Shown: positions 1-9,645, counted from the first letter of the stretch. The stretch is DNA of 32,607 nucleotides from Chlamydiota bacterium (GCA_947478685.1 CANJWO010000018.1:1-32607), one strand, 5' to 3'. Numbers and translations: made by a program. The notes: generated by a model not told the origin, from the letters alone.

Positions 1-140
1 CAGAAAATAAGTTATAGCCTAAAACTTCCCTCTAACGATCAGAAACCGGATATAAACTTACTGGTATAGTAAACATTTTTTAACATAAAAGTGTTACCTA
101 TGTTGGTGAATCAAATGTAACCTATGTTACCGATCGGACC
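1..140 (+). mobile_element. Insertion sequence end (partial, left)
   Basis: Bases 1-140 are the perfect reverse complement of 32466-32605, so this is one end of a repeated mobile element cut off by the window edge. Near the outer end lie two direct words, TTACCTATGTT (94-104) and TAACCTATGTT (118-128), 24 bp apart, which look like transposase-binding repeats. Frame 1 is open from base 1 to a TAG at 67-69 and could be the last 22 codons of a transposase. Too little is present to name the family; the TNACCTATGT words recall IS481/ISNCY-type ends, but this is only an impression. Confidence 0.7.
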
Positions 141-222
141 AGAGGCGCTGCGCGCAAAAAAACTTTCTATTTTTTCTCTGTGTCCTCTGTGATCTCTGTG
201 GTGAAAAATTTTTTTTTAATGG
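141..222. repeat. Dispersed palindromic repeat, copy 1 (truncated by IS)
   Basis: This stretch starts AGAGGCGCTGCGCGC, continues through an A-rich then T-rich centre and ends with CTCTGTGTCCTCTGTG and GGTGAA plus a T-run. The same order of blocks occurs at 24537-24640, where an extra left arm (CACAGAGGACACAGAG) pairs with the right arm. Here the left arm is missing and the IS end abuts directly, so the IS seems to have inserted inside this repeat. It fills the space upstream of uvrB. Confidence 0.65.
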
Positions 223-231
223 GTTGTTAAT

Positions 232-2211
232 ATGTTTAAGTTAGTGACAGATTTTGAGCCGAAGGGGGATCAGCCAGCAGCGATTGAGGCGCTGACAAAA
301 GGGGTGCTTGCTGGGAAGAAGAGTCAAGTATTGCTCGGGATTACGGGATCTGGAAAGACATTCACGATGGCTAATGTGATCAAAAATGTGCAAAGGCCGA
401 CGCTGATTTTAGCCCACAACAAGACTTTGGCTGCCCAGTTGTACCAAGAATTCAAAACTTTTTTTCCTGAAAATGCAGTTGAATATTTTGTCTCCTATTA
501 TGACTACTACCAACCAGAAGCCTATATTCCGAGGACTGACACTTACATTGAAAAGGATCTTGCGATCAACGACCAAATTGACCGGATGCGCCTCTCTGCA
601 ACAAGAGCTCTATTAGAGCGAAAAGATGTGATCATTGTATCGTCTGTCTCGTGTATCTATGGCCTTGGCTCTCCTGAAAACTATGCAAAAATGATCCGAA
701 CAATCACCAAAGGTGAAAAAATTTTAAGGGATGATCTACTGATTCACCTCATTAAATTACACTACACTCGAAACGACATGGAGCTTGCCAGAGGAACGTT
801 TAGAGTACGTGGCGATATTATAGAAATTGTCCCCGCCTATGAAAGCGATCTTGCTTATCGGATTGAACTGTGGGGCGATGAAATTGATCGAATTAGTGAA
901 ATCGATCCCTTAACTGGAAAAGTAAAAAAAGTTTTAGATACTATCTCAATCTATCCAGGATCTCACCATGCCACGCCCGACGATGTGAGATACCAAGCGA
1001 TCTCTACAATCGAAGCAGAACTTGATCTAAGAATTCAATACTTTGGTGAAAAAAATGCATTAATAGAACAGCAGAGAATTCGCGAAAGGACCCGCTACGA
1101 CCTTGAAATGATCAAAGAGATCGGATTTTGCAAAGGGATAGAAAACTATTCCCTCCACTTTAGCAACAGGCTGCCAGGCTCATCACCAGCCACTTTGATC
1201 GATTACTTCCCTAAAGATTTCCTTTTTTTCATCGATGAATCTCACCAATCAGTTCCTCAGGTTAGAGCAATGTACAACGGCGATAGAGCAAGGAAAGAGA
1301 CCCTTATCAATTACGGCTTTAGACTCCCCTCTGCATTCGACAACCGTCCCCTCAAATTTGAAGAATTTTATGAAAAATTGAATCACGTCATCTACGTCTC
1401 AGCAACTCCAAATCCATGGGAAGTAGAGGAATCAAAAGGGGAAATTGTCCAGCAAATTATAAGACCGACAGGCCTTCTCGATCCTATTTGCGAAATACGA
1501 AGGGCAGAGTTACAAATTGATGACTGCTTAGAAGAGATTCAAAAAGAGATCGCAAAAGGGGGGAGAATTCTTGTCACCACCCTAACAAAAAAACTCTCGG
1601 AAGATCTCTCTAACTACTTAAAAGAGGTCGGCGTCAAAGCAAAATATCTCCACTCCGAAATACTCACCCTCGAGCGAATGCAAATCATTAAAGAACTTAG
1701 AGAGGGTAAATTCGACGTCCTTGTAGGGATCAACCTTCTTAGAGAAGGTCTCGACATTCCAGAAGTCTCCCTTGTTACCATCCTCGATGCCGATAAAGAG
1801 GGGTTTCTTAGAAGTGAAACCTCCCTCATACAAACTTGCGGAAGAGCTGCAAGAAACGTCTCAGGCCGTGTCATCCTCTACGCCGACAAAATGACTAAAT
1901 CAATCTTGGCATGCATTGAAATCACAGAGAAACGGCGCAAAATCCAAGAAGAATACAACAAAGTCCACGGAATCACTCCTCAATCAACGATCAAAAAGAA
2001 GTCGATCTCCCTCCTAGAATCGTTCGGCGTACCAGATGCTCCCGAGGAAGGCGCTCCCATAAAGTTGACAGCCAAAGAGATCACCAAAAGAATCAAAGGG
2101 CTTGAAAAATCAATGATCGAAGCTGCAAAATCGCTCCAATTCGAAGATGCCGCCAAACTTCGCGATGAGCTCCGCCACTATCGCTCCCTTCAGCTCCTCG
2201 AAGACTTCTAG
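232..2211 (+). CDS. uvrB: UvrABC system protein B (excinuclease subunit)
   Basis: UvrB is the damage-verifying helicase-like subunit of nucleotide excision repair; it receives the lesion from UvrA and recruits UvrC. The 659-aa length is normal. Visible motifs: Walker A GITGSGKT at residues 36-43, the [10 protein letters not shown] beta-hairpin region near 88-97 used to probe the strand, helicase motif II DESHQ at 335-339, the ATPNPWE motif, QTCGRAARN (motif VI), and a C-terminal UVR domain (about 620-655) that contacts UvrC. No residue appears lost. The start is ATG after a T-rich leader with no strong Shine-Dalgarno. It is convergent with the 257-aa gene, with 11 bp between the stops. Confidence 0.97.
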   Translation: MFKLVTDFEPKGDQPAAIEALTKGVLAGKKSQVLLGITGSGKTFTMANVIKNVQRPTLILAHNKTLAAQLYQEFKTFFPENAVEYFVSYYDYYQPEAYIPRTDTYIEKDLAINDQIDRMRLSATRALLERKDVIIVSSVSCIYGLGSPENYAKMIRTITKGEKILRDDLLIHLIKLHYTRNDMELARGTFRVRGDIIEIVPAYESDLAYRIELWGDEIDRISEIDPLTGKVKKVLDTISIYPGSHHATPDDVRYQAISTIEAELDLRIQYFGEKNALIEQQRIRERTRYDLEMIKEIGFCKGIENYSLHFSNRLPGSSPATLIDYFPKDFLFFIDESHQSVPQVRAMYNGDRARKETLINYGFRLPSAFDNRPLKFEEFYEKLNHVIYVSATPNPWEVEESKGEIVQQIIRPTGLLDPICEIRRAELQIDDCLEEIQKEIAKGGRILVTTLTKKLSEDLSNYLKEVGVKAKYLHSEILTLERMQIIKELREGKFDVLVGINLLREGLDIPEVSLVTILDADKEGFLRSETSLIQTCGRAARNVSGRVILYADKMTKSILACIEITEKRRKIQEEYNKVHGITPQSTIKKKSISLLESFGVPDAPEEGAPIKLTAKEITKRIKGLEKSMIEAAKSLQFEDAAKLRDELRHYRSLQLLEDF

Positions 2212-2222
2212 CAGCAAAGCCC

Positions 2223-2996
2223 CTATAACAAATGAATACTTGCCCTTCGAGCAAACTCTCTAGCGATGCCACTTAGATCAGCATCCCCTGTTGCTTTTGC
2301 TTTTACATTTATTTGATTTACTAGAGATGAAAGCACCTGTAATGAATTAGTCTCGGCAGCTTCATAGCCGGTAGCAATCAATTTCTTTGTAGTCCAATCA
2401 GGATTAAATTCATCCTTCTTCCATTCTTTAAAAAATGAAATTAGCTTTTCAAGAGGCTTACTAGTCGGTTCTAAACCTTCTACTTTACCTAAGCCTTCCC
2501 CTCTAGCTACAGCAGCTGGCTCACCACCAGATGGCCTTGAATCATCTGCCTTAGGCAGAGCTGGACCTCCAACTGCTCTATTTAACATTACCGAGGGCGA
2601 ATCATACGGCGTGGCTGGACCTCCAACTGCTCCTCCAAATATCTTCGCTGGCGTATAAACATCCGGCAATCTCACTGCTACTGCTTGTACTTCTGCTTCT
2701 ACTAATGACTTTGGAATCGAGCGCCCAGCTAAACGCCTGCCTTCTGATCCTGTACCGGGTGATGTCCAATTAAGAAATCGTATAAGTTTCTCAGTTTTTG
2801 CCACAAGCACTTTATCTCCTGAAAATTCCGTCTTTAGTAACTGTAATATTTCCTTACCACTTTTAATATCTTGAGTACCAATAGCTAATTTAAAATCCTT
2901 AATTACACCCTCTCTTTCTTCCTTACTAGAACTATTACTAGTATTATCCCACGCTGTTAAAAATTGACGTGCACTTGCTACTGATATTGGATCCAT
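2223..2996 (-). CDS. Hypothetical protein with two copies of a helical module; putative effector
   Basis: I do not recognise a named family. The 257-aa protein has no signal peptide or membrane segment. A helical block at about 8-76 (FLTAWD ... KTEKLIRFLN) and another at about 181-251 (LISFFKEW ... AREFARRA) look like two copies of one module. They flank a Gly/Pro-rich linker with an AVGGPA word repeated at 123-128 and 141-146. The same module pattern (hydrophobic helix, W-D/N, later an IG and a K-I-E-R-L helix) precedes each LRR block of the LRR-HECT protein at 26708-30871, which also begins MEP where this one begins MDP. By that link it may be a host-directed effector; this is inference. 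The start has a strong AGGAGG 5 bp upstream of the ATG. Confidence 0.75.
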   Translation of the reverse strand: MDPISVASARQFLTAWDNTSNSSSKEEREGVIKDFKLAIGTQDIKSGKEILQLLKTEFSGDKVLVAKTEKLIRFLNWTSPGTGSEGRRLAGRSIPKSLVEAEVQAVAVRLPDVYTPAKIFGGAVGGPATPYDSPSVMLNRAVGGPALPKADDSRPSGGEPAAVARGEGLGKVEGLEPTSKPLEKLISFFKEWKKDEFNPDWTTKKLIATGYEAAETNSLQVLSSLVNQINVKAKATGDADLSGIAREFARRASIHLL

Positions 2997-3042
2997 ACAA
3001 CCTCCTAACTATAGCTCCAGCCTAGTCAGAAGGGGTATTATG

Positions 3043-4245
3043 TCAATAAATCATTTGAATAATTTGATAAGTAAGAATGAAGAGGGCTACAGCACAAATT
3101 AATATTAGAAGAAACTTACCACCAGCGACTTGATAAGATGAGGTGATTTGTCTTTGGTAGCGACCGCGCCACGTCATAAGGACTGGAAAAATCCCAAAAA
3201 GGATAACAGCACAGATACCGCCTGCAAAGCCAAGTGCTTGATAGAATATTGATGGATAAAGACTTGCGAAAATAAGAGGGGGAATGAGGGTTACGATGCA
3301 GATCCAGATATTTTCTTTAGATTTATGAGGGATTTTGAACCCATCCGATAAAAAGTGGACAAGACTGAGAGTCTGAGCTAGAAAGGAGGTCAGAATAGCA
3401 AAAAAGGCTAGAATTTGAGCAAAGTTTCCAATCCAGGGCGAGCTTACATAATTTTTCAAGGCAGATGCAGCATCCATTCCCTTGCTATAACTCTCTAATA
3501 TGCCATCCTTACCTTGTATCGGCAAAGAACCGAGGGCTATTAATTGCCAAAACAGATAGACCGTTAGAGCGAAGAGGGCGCCCCCTATAATTGAGATCCG
3601 GATCCGTTTTATATCACCACCTAGATAGTGAGACAGAGTCGGAATCATATTATGAAATCCAAAGGAGATAATAAGGATAGGTAGCGCTGCAAGTGTGTAT
3701 TCAAGGTGAACTTCTTTTAAAAGTTCAAATTTCACATAACCTAACCCTGCAACAAGAAGGGCTATATAGGCTATGATTTTTCCAGCCATCAAAAAGCGAT
3801 TCACCAAATCGACCGATCTAGTTCCAAAATAGACAATCCAGCCAAAAAGAATAACGAAGAACATACTCCCTGCCCAAATGGGAAGAGAAGCTCCAAATGC
3901 TTTAAAGAATGAGGTAACATGGTGGCCACTATCTGCAATGTAAGCTACAGAAAGGGCATAGAAAAGAAATAGGTACAAAACCCAACATGCAATTTTGCAG
4001 GTAGGGCCAAGCATATCGGAGACCATAGTAATAAAATTTGTCCGTCCACTAAACCAGCCATTTACTTCGACAAGCATAAGTGCTGTTGTGGTCATAAAAA
4101 ATGCTGCAATTCCAAATAAAATCAGAGAAGGAAAAAAGCCGACCAATCCAGTTAAAATAGGCAATCCGAGCATACCCGCTCCAATACAGCTTCCTGCAAT
4201 GAGCAAGATTCCACCAATAACACTTCCCTGCTTTTGAATAGTCAT
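3043..4245 (-). CDS. tyrP: Aromatic amino acid (tyrosine/tryptophan) permease, HAAAP family
   Basis: This 400-aa integral membrane protein has about 11 hydrophobic segments. It opens with the family signature GGILLIAGSCIGAGMLGLP (10-28) followed by the second helix. The HAAAP family imports aromatic amino acids by proton symport; chlamydiae, which depend on the host for aromatic amino acids, carry TyrP homologues of this size. The ATG overlaps the thyX stop as ATGA, so it is probably translated by coupling with thyX. Substrate preference (Tyr or Trp) cannot be read from the sequence. Confidence 0.9.
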   Translation of the reverse strand: MTIQKQGSVIGGILLIAGSCIGAGMLGLPILTGLVGFFPSLILFGIAAFFMTTTALMLVEVNGWFSGRTNFITMVSDMLGPTCKIACWVLYLFLFYALSVAYIADSGHHVTSFFKAFGASLPIWAGSMFFVILFGWIVYFGTRSVDLVNRFLMAGKIIAYIALLVAGLGYVKFELLKEVHLEYTLAALPILIISFGFHNMIPTLSHYLGGDIKRIRISIIGGALFALTVYLFWQLIALGSLPIQGKDGILESYSKGMDAASALKNYVSSPWIGNFAQILAFFAILTSFLAQTLSLVHFLSDGFKIPHKSKENIWICIVTLIPPLIFASLYPSIFYQALGFAGGICAVILFGIFPVLMTWRGRYQRQITSSYQVAGGKFLLILICAVALFILTYQIIQMIY

Positions 4246-5852
4246 CGCGCCCCGACTTTGTTTTCGTTTCTAATTTCCTGTCCAAGCCTTCCTAAATCAT
4301 ATCCGTCAAAATCAACAAATTTGAAGAATCTCTTATATTCCGGCATCACTTCAAATACTTGATGAGCCATTGCTTGTGCTACTCTTCTGTAAGAGGGATG
4401 TCCTTGAGGAGTCGATCTAAGTTCTGTAACCCATTGAAGAGAACGTAAATTCATATGGAAATACCAACGAATGTTATAGGCCATAGGAACTACGTACTGA
4501 GCTTCTTCAGGAAATTCTCTTGCAATTTTTCCATATACAGTTTTAGCAACATCCATCGCATCGCGATATTTTTTTTCCATGCTTGTTCCAACAAGATCAT
4601 CTGGTATGTAGTAACCAAGATCACACGACAATAACTGTCTATCTTGGGTCAATATACGATGTCTCTGCAAGTCTCTATAGCTACCAAAATCGGCTGTAAT
4701 CTCAAAAGTAAAAGAGGCCTTTTCTAGTGCTCTTGGTGATTTATGGCGCCTATTTTCACGTGCATTTGCTGCTGCCTCGAGAATCTGGATAACCTCTTCT
4801 TTTGGCCGGAGAAACAATTGCCTCTCTATTTCAGGGAGAGAGCTTCTTGTATAAGGAAAAAGTAAAGCTGCAGCAACCCTATAAATACTATCTGGGTCAT
4901 ATTCAATAAGTTCTACACCTCGAGTTTCACTTTGAAGAGAGTTGTAGTTCTTCGCAATTTCCTTAAGGCCTTGTCCCATTCTATCTTTAAATTGTTGCAA
5001 CAGTTGAAAATGGCGATGATTTACATCCCCTCTACGAACAAACGACGGTATCACTTTCATAAGTTCCGTTGTAGCTCGTCTCCCAATCTCTTGAAGTTCT
5101 CCAAGTTGCTCAGACTGTAGTTTTTGAAGTAGCCCTTCACAAAACCTACCATTTCCAAAAAAGCCCATATTTGTAAGGGCGCTTGCAGGCAAAAGACCTC
5201 TTAAACAATCTAATACCTTAGCTCTAATAGCCGCCATGTAGGCAGATTTAGACACAGTTGGCTCTTTCGGGAATTTTCCCTCCATGATCTCAGTCAATTC
5301 AGGAATCAACGCACCATATACTTCAAACAAATAATTACATGTATTTACATACTCTTCTCGAAATGCAGAGGTCATCAAAACGGGCTCTCGATAAAAAAGA
5401 AATTCCCCGTCTCTCTTCTGATCAAAATAAATATATCGAGTCGATTTCTCTAAGGGAGATCCCCCTATGCGACAATCTTCAATCACTTTTGCAGCGAGCA
5501 TTGAAATATTTTCTATAGCTAAATGAGCTCCGCCAAGCTCTCCAATCGAATCATCTCCATATCCATCCAAAATGCGGTCATAGAAATTTTGGGCTTTTTG
5601 GATCGCCCCGTTCTGTTCTGCTAAAACTGAATCATTGGCAATGGCATCAAAACAGGCCTCCTCTTCCCCTACAAACTCCTTCAATAATAGGTGCCGAAGG
5701 CCTAAGGTAGACCTTGAATATTTTGAAAACAGGGCCCCTTTTATAACCTCGGGCAAATTTCTCAAAGCAAATATGTTACTAGTCGTGCTAGTCACATATC
5801 TATCCAAAATCGCCCTCTGCTTATCTGTAAATACTTCATAATCTTCAATCAT
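4242..5852 (-). CDS. thyX: Flavin-dependent thymidylate synthase, tandem double-domain form
   Basis: ThyX makes dTMP from dUMP using FAD, NADPH and methylene-THF. Standard ThyX is about 220-250 aa; this protein is 536 aa and reads as two ThyX-like halves, as in chlamydial ThyX. Half 1 (about 25-290) has DDSIGELGGAH at 100-110, equivalent to the GHxSxxEH segment, and a degenerate signature CRIGGSPLEKSTRY at 127-140 that keeps S-x4-S-x-R-Y but lacks RHR. Half 2 (about 310-530) has RHR at 397-399 but ILTQDRQLL in place of the two serines. It also has NLRSLQWVTELRS at 468-480, matching the ThyX C-terminal dUMP-binding region. AGGTGG precedes the ATG. It is divergent from greA and overlaps tyrP by 4 bp. 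Confidence 0.9.
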   Translation of the reverse strand: MIEDYEVFTDKQRAILDRYVTSTTSNIFALRNLPEVIKGALFSKYSRSTLGLRHLLLKEFVGEEEACFDAIANDSVLAEQNGAIQKAQNFYDRILDGYGDDSIGELGGAHLAIENISMLAAKVIEDCRIGGSPLEKSTRYIYFDQKRDGEFLFYREPVLMTSAFREEYVNTCNYLFEVYGALIPELTEIMEGKFPKEPTVSKSAYMAAIRAKVLDCLRGLLPASALTNMGFFGNGRFCEGLLQKLQSEQLGELQEIGRRATTELMKVIPSFVRRGDVNHRHFQLLQQFKDRMGQGLKEIAKNYNSLQSETRGVELIEYDPDSIYRVAAALLFPYTRSSLPEIERQLFLRPKEEVIQILEAAANARENRRHKSPRALEKASFTFEITADFGSYRDLQRHRILTQDRQLLSCDLGYYIPDDLVGTSMEKKYRDAMDVAKTVYGKIAREFPEEAQYVVPMAYNIRWYFHMNLRSLQWVTELRSTPQGHPSYRRVAQAMAHQVFEVMPEYKRFFKFVDFDGYDLGRLGQEIRNENKVGAR

Positions 5853-5979
5853 AATCCACCTACTATACTCAGTGTATACCGACTGCCCTTCAAAAGTAAA
5901 TACCGGTCTAAAGAAAAATTGTAGTTTTTGAATTATTCACGGTGTATACTCACCTGGAAAGTCTTTGAGAGGGATCTGA

Positions 5980-8127
5980 ATGGAATACTTTAAGCAATTT
6001 CAAAACCACATTTTAAATAATGATTTACCTTCCCTGATTTCTCTTTGGCAAGAATATTGCCTCAGTGATGAGATTGAGGCTGAGGAATTAAAACAGACCC
6101 TTCTAGAAGTAAAAATATCCCCCCTAGCTCCAGCCTTTGGTAAATATGCACAAGACATTCTCCCCCTATGGCAAACCCTTGCAAATGCACCGCTAAAACA
6201 TGATTGCCTTAAACTTATTTTTGACCTACAATCGACAAACGACTTAGCCCTTGCCGATCTTGCTTATAAGTATTTAGAAAATCTCTATAACAGCGATCCT
6301 TCTTTTCAACAAAAAATTAAACTTGTTGGCCTTCGCGAAAAAAAATCTTTCCCTTCCGCTATTGCAAATTTTGAGCTTCTCGCCCACATGAAAGTAGGCA
6401 ATTTCTTTCTACATACTGGTGGCTGGGGAATAGGAGAGGTGATCGATGTCTCGATGCTTAGAGAGCAAATTACTTTGGAATTTGATAATGTCTCAGGAAG
6501 TAAAGAGATTAGCTTTGTGAATGCGTTTAAAACCCTCCTTCCCGTTTCAAAAGACCATTTTCTAGCAAGACGTTTTGGGGATGCTGAAGCATTTGAAGCT
6601 TTCGCTAAGTCAAAACCGCTTGAAATCATTAGACTACTCCTAAAAGATCTTGGACCTAAAACTGCTCAAGAGATCAAAGATGAACTGTGTGATGTTGTGA
6701 TCCCTGAAAAAGACTGGGCTAAATGGTGGCAGTTAACTAGAACTAAGTTAAAAAAAGACACATTCATTGAATCTCCTGAACACCAAAAAGATTCATTCTG
6801 TTTAAGAAAAACTGAAGTCTCACATGAAGAACGATTACAAAAGGCCCTTCAATCAAAACCAGAAACCCCCGAACTTATTGAACTGATCTATTCGTTCTTG
6901 AGAGATTTTCCACAGTCTATTAAAAATGAATCCTTTAAAGAGTCGCTAAAATCGATTGTAACAGAAGTCCTCGCAAATAGGGAAGTTTCAAATACAGTAG
7001 AGCTCCAGTTACTTTTCATCTTACAAGATTTAGGACACGAAAAAGCAACCCATCTTACCGATCTTATTGCGAAATATGCCCATCCAGAAAAAATGATCAA
7101 TGAAATTTCTATTCTGGCACACAAAAAACGTTTCTTGATCGAGCTTAAAAAAGTTCGGACTGATTGGCCTACCCTTTTTGCAGAAGTTCTCCTCTCAATC
7201 GATCAAAATCCACTGAGAGACTATATTCTTGAAGAGCTCATGAAAAATAAAAAAGAGGATCTCGTAAAAGAGAAGATCCTTTTGCTGATTCATACACCGA
7301 TGATCTCTCCAAATGCCTTCCTCTGGTATTTCCAAAAAATTCTATCCCCTGACATGGACTACCCCTTTTCAAATCAAGAGGGGCATAATTCATTTTTTGA
7401 ATCATTTTTTGTCCTTCTCCACAAACTTGAAACATCTCACACTCACAAGGATCTTATCAAAAAAATGCACACATTCCTCACAATAGGACGGTTTGCAAAT
7501 GTTCGCAGAATTTTCGAGCATTCCGATATTGAAACACTAAAGGAGATCCTCCTTCTATGCACAAAATGTATGACACTAACCGATCAAGATATTAAAATTC
7601 TCCAATCTCTTGCAGAAGTAGTCCATCCCTCTCTATCAGAACTCCGAAAAGAACCCATTGAAGAGGAACTTGTCGTCTGGACAACTAATGAAGGCTATCA
7701 AAAAATTAAAGAACGAATTGAACTCATTGCAACTGTAGAGACAATTGAAAATGCAAAAGAGATCGAAATTGCAAGATCACATGGCGATCTCAGAGAAAAT
7801 AGTGAATATAAATTTGCCCTTGAAAAACGTTCCCGTTTACAAAGTGAAGTAAAATTCCTCTCTGATCAATTCAAACACATGCGAGTCCTTACTAAAGAAG
7901 ACGTCCAGATAGACTCTGTTAACGTCGGAACAATAGTAGAATTAGAAAATTCTGCTGGCGGAAGGACAACTTACACCCTTTTAGGCCCCTGCGATACAGA
8001 TCCTGAAAAGAACATCGTCTCATTCCAATCGAAGATTGCAAAAGACCTCATGGGACTAACAGTAGGTAACAAGTGTAAACTTCAAGACCAAGAGTGGAAA
8101 ATAATCGGAATCAAAAGCTTCCTCTAA
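5980..8127 (+). CDS. greA: Transcription elongation factor GreA with long N-terminal extension
   Basis: GreA rescues backtracked RNA polymerase by stimulating transcript cleavage. The GreA unit is the last ~155 residues: a coiled coil with the tip motif DLRENSEY at 603-610 (the acidic residues act in the polymerase secondary channel) and a C-terminal FKBP-like domain ending in KCKLQDQEWKIIGI. Residues 1 to ~555 are a largely helical extension of unknown function, with a small beta-rich patch around 130-185 (GDxFLHTGGWGIGEVIDV-like). The 715-aa size matches GreA of Chlamydiaceae, where the same extension is present. GAGAGGGA lies 5 bp before the ATG. It is the first gene of a rightward run with rdgB and the YacP-type gene. 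Confidence 0.93.
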   Translation: MEYFKQFQNHILNNDLPSLISLWQEYCLSDEIEAEELKQTLLEVKISPLAPAFGKYAQDILPLWQTLANAPLKHDCLKLIFDLQSTNDLALADLAYKYLENLYNSDPSFQQKIKLVGLREKKSFPSAIANFELLAHMKVGNFFLHTGGWGIGEVIDVSMLREQITLEFDNVSGSKEISFVNAFKTLLPVSKDHFLARRFGDAEAFEAFAKSKPLEIIRLLLKDLGPKTAQEIKDELCDVVIPEKDWAKWWQLTRTKLKKDTFIESPEHQKDSFCLRKTEVSHEERLQKALQSKPETPELIELIYSFLRDFPQSIKNESFKESLKSIVTEVLANREVSNTVELQLLFILQDLGHEKATHLTDLIAKYAHPEKMINEISILAHKKRFLIELKKVRTDWPTLFAEVLLSIDQNPLRDYILEELMKNKKEDLVKEKILLLIHTPMISPNAFLWYFQKILSPDMDYPFSNQEGHNSFFESFFVLLHKLETSHTHKDLIKKMHTFLTIGRFANVRRIFEHSDIETLKEILLLCTKCMTLTDQDIKILQSLAEVVHPSLSELRKEPIEEELVVWTTNEGYQKIKERIELIATVETIENAKEIEIARSHGDLRENSEYKFALEKRSRLQSEVKFLSDQFKHMRVLTKEDVQIDSVNVGTIVELENSAGGRTTYTLLGPCDTDPEKNIVSFQSKIAKDLMGLTVGNKCKLQDQEWKIIGIKSFL

Positions 8128-8147
8128 AAAACAGAGCCTGATATCGT

Positions 8148-8768
8148 ATGAAAATGGAACTTGTTATTGCGACCACAAATTTTCATAAGATTTTAGAATT
8201 GAAGGCAATGATCCGCTCTCATTTTAAAGATATTGAGGTTCTTTCATTAAAAGATTTCCCTCAATATGAAGCTCCTGAAGAAATCGGAGATTCTTTCAGC
8301 CAGATTGCTGAAAATAAGGCTAAGCACGCGGCAAAAGTGCTTGGTCTTTATACGTTAGCTGATGATAGCGGCCTAGTTGTTCCAGCTCTTAATGGAGAAC
8401 CAGGCATCTTTAGTAGGCGATATGCAGGTGATAAAGCTACCGATAAAGAGAATCGAGACAAATTGGTAGAAAATTTAAAAAAGTTAAAAGATGATGATAG
8501 GTTTGCATTTTTTGAATGCGCCCTCTCATTTGGATCTCCAGACCACGTTGTAAAAACGATAAGAGGTATATGTGAAGGCCATCTCCTTCTTGAAGGGAGA
8601 GGAAGGGGCGGTTTTGGTTACGACCCACTCTTTATTAAACATGACTATAATAAAACTTTCGCAGAGCTAGAAGAAGATATTAAAAACCGTATCTCCCACC
8701 GCAGAAAGGCTTTTGACAAGCTAATCCCCTACATCGAGAGTGAACTATTAAAGGTTATTTCTACGTAA
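8148..8768 (+). CDS. rdgB: Non-canonical purine NTP pyrophosphatase (ITPase/RdgB family)
   Basis: The enzyme hydrolyses dITP, ITP and XTP to monophosphates, keeping deaminated purines out of nucleic acids. The 206-aa length is typical. Motifs: N-terminal LVIATTNFHKILELK, ADDSGLVVPALNGEPG with the acidic metal-binding pair, SRRYAG, GFGYDPLF, and the C-terminal SHRRKAF base-recognition motif. ATG codons at 8148 and 8154 are both possible; the second (MELVIATTN) fits the family better. It lies 20 bp after greA, and its 3' end overlaps the YacP-type gene. Confidence 0.95.
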   Translation: MKMELVIATTNFHKILELKAMIRSHFKDIEVLSLKDFPQYEAPEEIGDSFSQIAENKAKHAAKVLGLYTLADDSGLVVPALNGEPGIFSRRYAGDKATDKENRDKLVENLKKLKDDDRFAFFECALSFGSPDHVVKTIRGICEGHLLLEGRGRGGFGYDPLFIKHDYNKTFAELEEDIKNRISHRRKAFDKLIPYIESELLKVIST

Positions 8769-9238
8769 TAGACGCATACAACCTTCTTTTTAAAACTAGA
8801 AGACCTGCAAAATTTTCTATAAAAAGCAAAGCTGAGTTCATCCTTTTTCTAGATGAATGGATGGGTTCACTTGGACTTAAAGGGATTTTGATCTTTGATA
8901 GTAACCCAAGTCATGCCAGAGCCTACCCTACCAAAAGCACCCTCTCCCACTTAGAAGTAGCTCACGCCCCAATCAACGTCGAGGGAGATCTCTATATTCT
9001 AGAATACCTCTCCATTATTAAAAACCCCGCCCGTTACAGACTTATAACATCCGACAGAGCCCTCTCGCAAGCTGCTAAAAATCTAAAAGTAACCTCCATT
9101 AACTCAGAAGATTTCTACACCCTTCTATTCGATCTAAGCCTGTCAAAGGATGCTATTCGCAGCGAACTCAAACCCCTCTTTGAATCAAAGCGGGAGCTTG
9201 AGCGTCTGCAAAAAATCTTCGAATCTGACAAAAGCTAA
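8747..9238 (+). CDS. YacP-type NYN domain ribonuclease (start codon unusual)
   Basis: The protein has the NYN (PIN-like) fold of YacP/Rae1-type ribosome-associated endoribonucleases. It has an N-terminal strand with VIDAYNLLFKTRRP, a middle ILIFDSN strand, a VEGDLYILEYL helix where acidic residues sit, and ITSDRAL, the usual late motif. The metal-binding Asp of VIDAYN lies only ~25 nt downstream of any possible start. Upstream in this frame there is a TGA at 8741-8743, and no ATG, GTG or TTG occurs between that stop and the motif. The only plausible initiators are ATT at 8747 (preceded by GAGAGTG, giving 163 aa) or ATA at 8768. The first ATG in frame (8861) would delete the essential N-terminus. 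The start is therefore tentative. The gene overlaps the rdgB end by about 22 nt. Confidence 0.75.
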   Translation: MKGYFYVIDAYNLLFKTRRPAKFSIKSKAEFILFLDEWMGSLGLKGILIFDSNPSHARAYPTKSTLSHLEVAHAPINVEGDLYILEYLSIIKNPARYRLITSDRALSQAAKNLKVTSINSEDFYTLLFDLSLSKDAIRSELKPLFESKRELERLQKIFESDKS

Positions 9239-9243
9239 AATAA

Positions 9244-9588
9244 TTATGCTGATCTAAATAATAGAGCAACTTTATAAGCAACCTCGGCTTTCTTATCTAA
9301 TTCACTAACAGCGCTTTTTGATTTATCAACTACTAAACTAAGAGTTTTATACTTAGCCCATGCGACAGCAGCTTCATCTGATCTTTTATTCGGTATAGCA
9401 TCATAAGATGCCTTCGCGTCAGTAGCCAATGATCTAACAGTAACAAGCCTTTCTTTAGCAACTTCACATTCAGCTATAGCAGACATAGCTGTGTTATAGG
9501 CCGAGATACCTGCTGCCTTGCAATCAACAATAATATCATCAGTTGAGTAATCAGAAACTATACAACTATTAATAGGTGAGCTAATCAT
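9244..9588 (-). CDS. Small helical protein, unknown function
   Basis: This 114-aa protein is not recognised. It is Ala/Ser/Lys-rich, predicted almost fully alpha-helical with heptad-like spacing (coiled-coil tendency) from about residue 20 onward. It has no signal peptide or membrane segment. It is supported as a real gene by a good GGAG Shine-Dalgarno before the ATG and by a near-consensus promoter at 9617-9645. It meets the YacP-type gene tail to tail, with 5 bp between stops. Confidence 0.7.
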   Translation of the reverse strand: MISSPINSCIVSDYSTDDIIVDCKAAGISAYNTAMSAIAECEVAKERLVTVRSLATDAKASYDAIPNKRSDEAAVAWAKYKTLSLVVDKSKSAVSELDKKAEVAYKVALLFRSA

Positions 9589-9616
9589 AATTATTCTCCA
9601 TTTAATATCAGATATA

Positions 9617-9645
9617 ATTATACCATAATTTTATCTTGAAATCAA
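9617..9645 (-). promoter_or_regulatory. Sigma70-type promoter of the 114-aa gene
   Basis: Read on the minus strand, TTGATT (9645-9640), a 17-bp spacer and TATAAT (9622-9617) form a near-consensus promoter. The -10 box lies 28 bp before the ATG at 9588, leaving room for a short leader with the GGAG site. Confidence 0.7.

Noticed and set aside
5928-5950. Promoter for greA (TTGAAT and TATACT)
   Set aside because: The spacing is only 11 bp and no other -35 box fits, so it is not listed as a feature.
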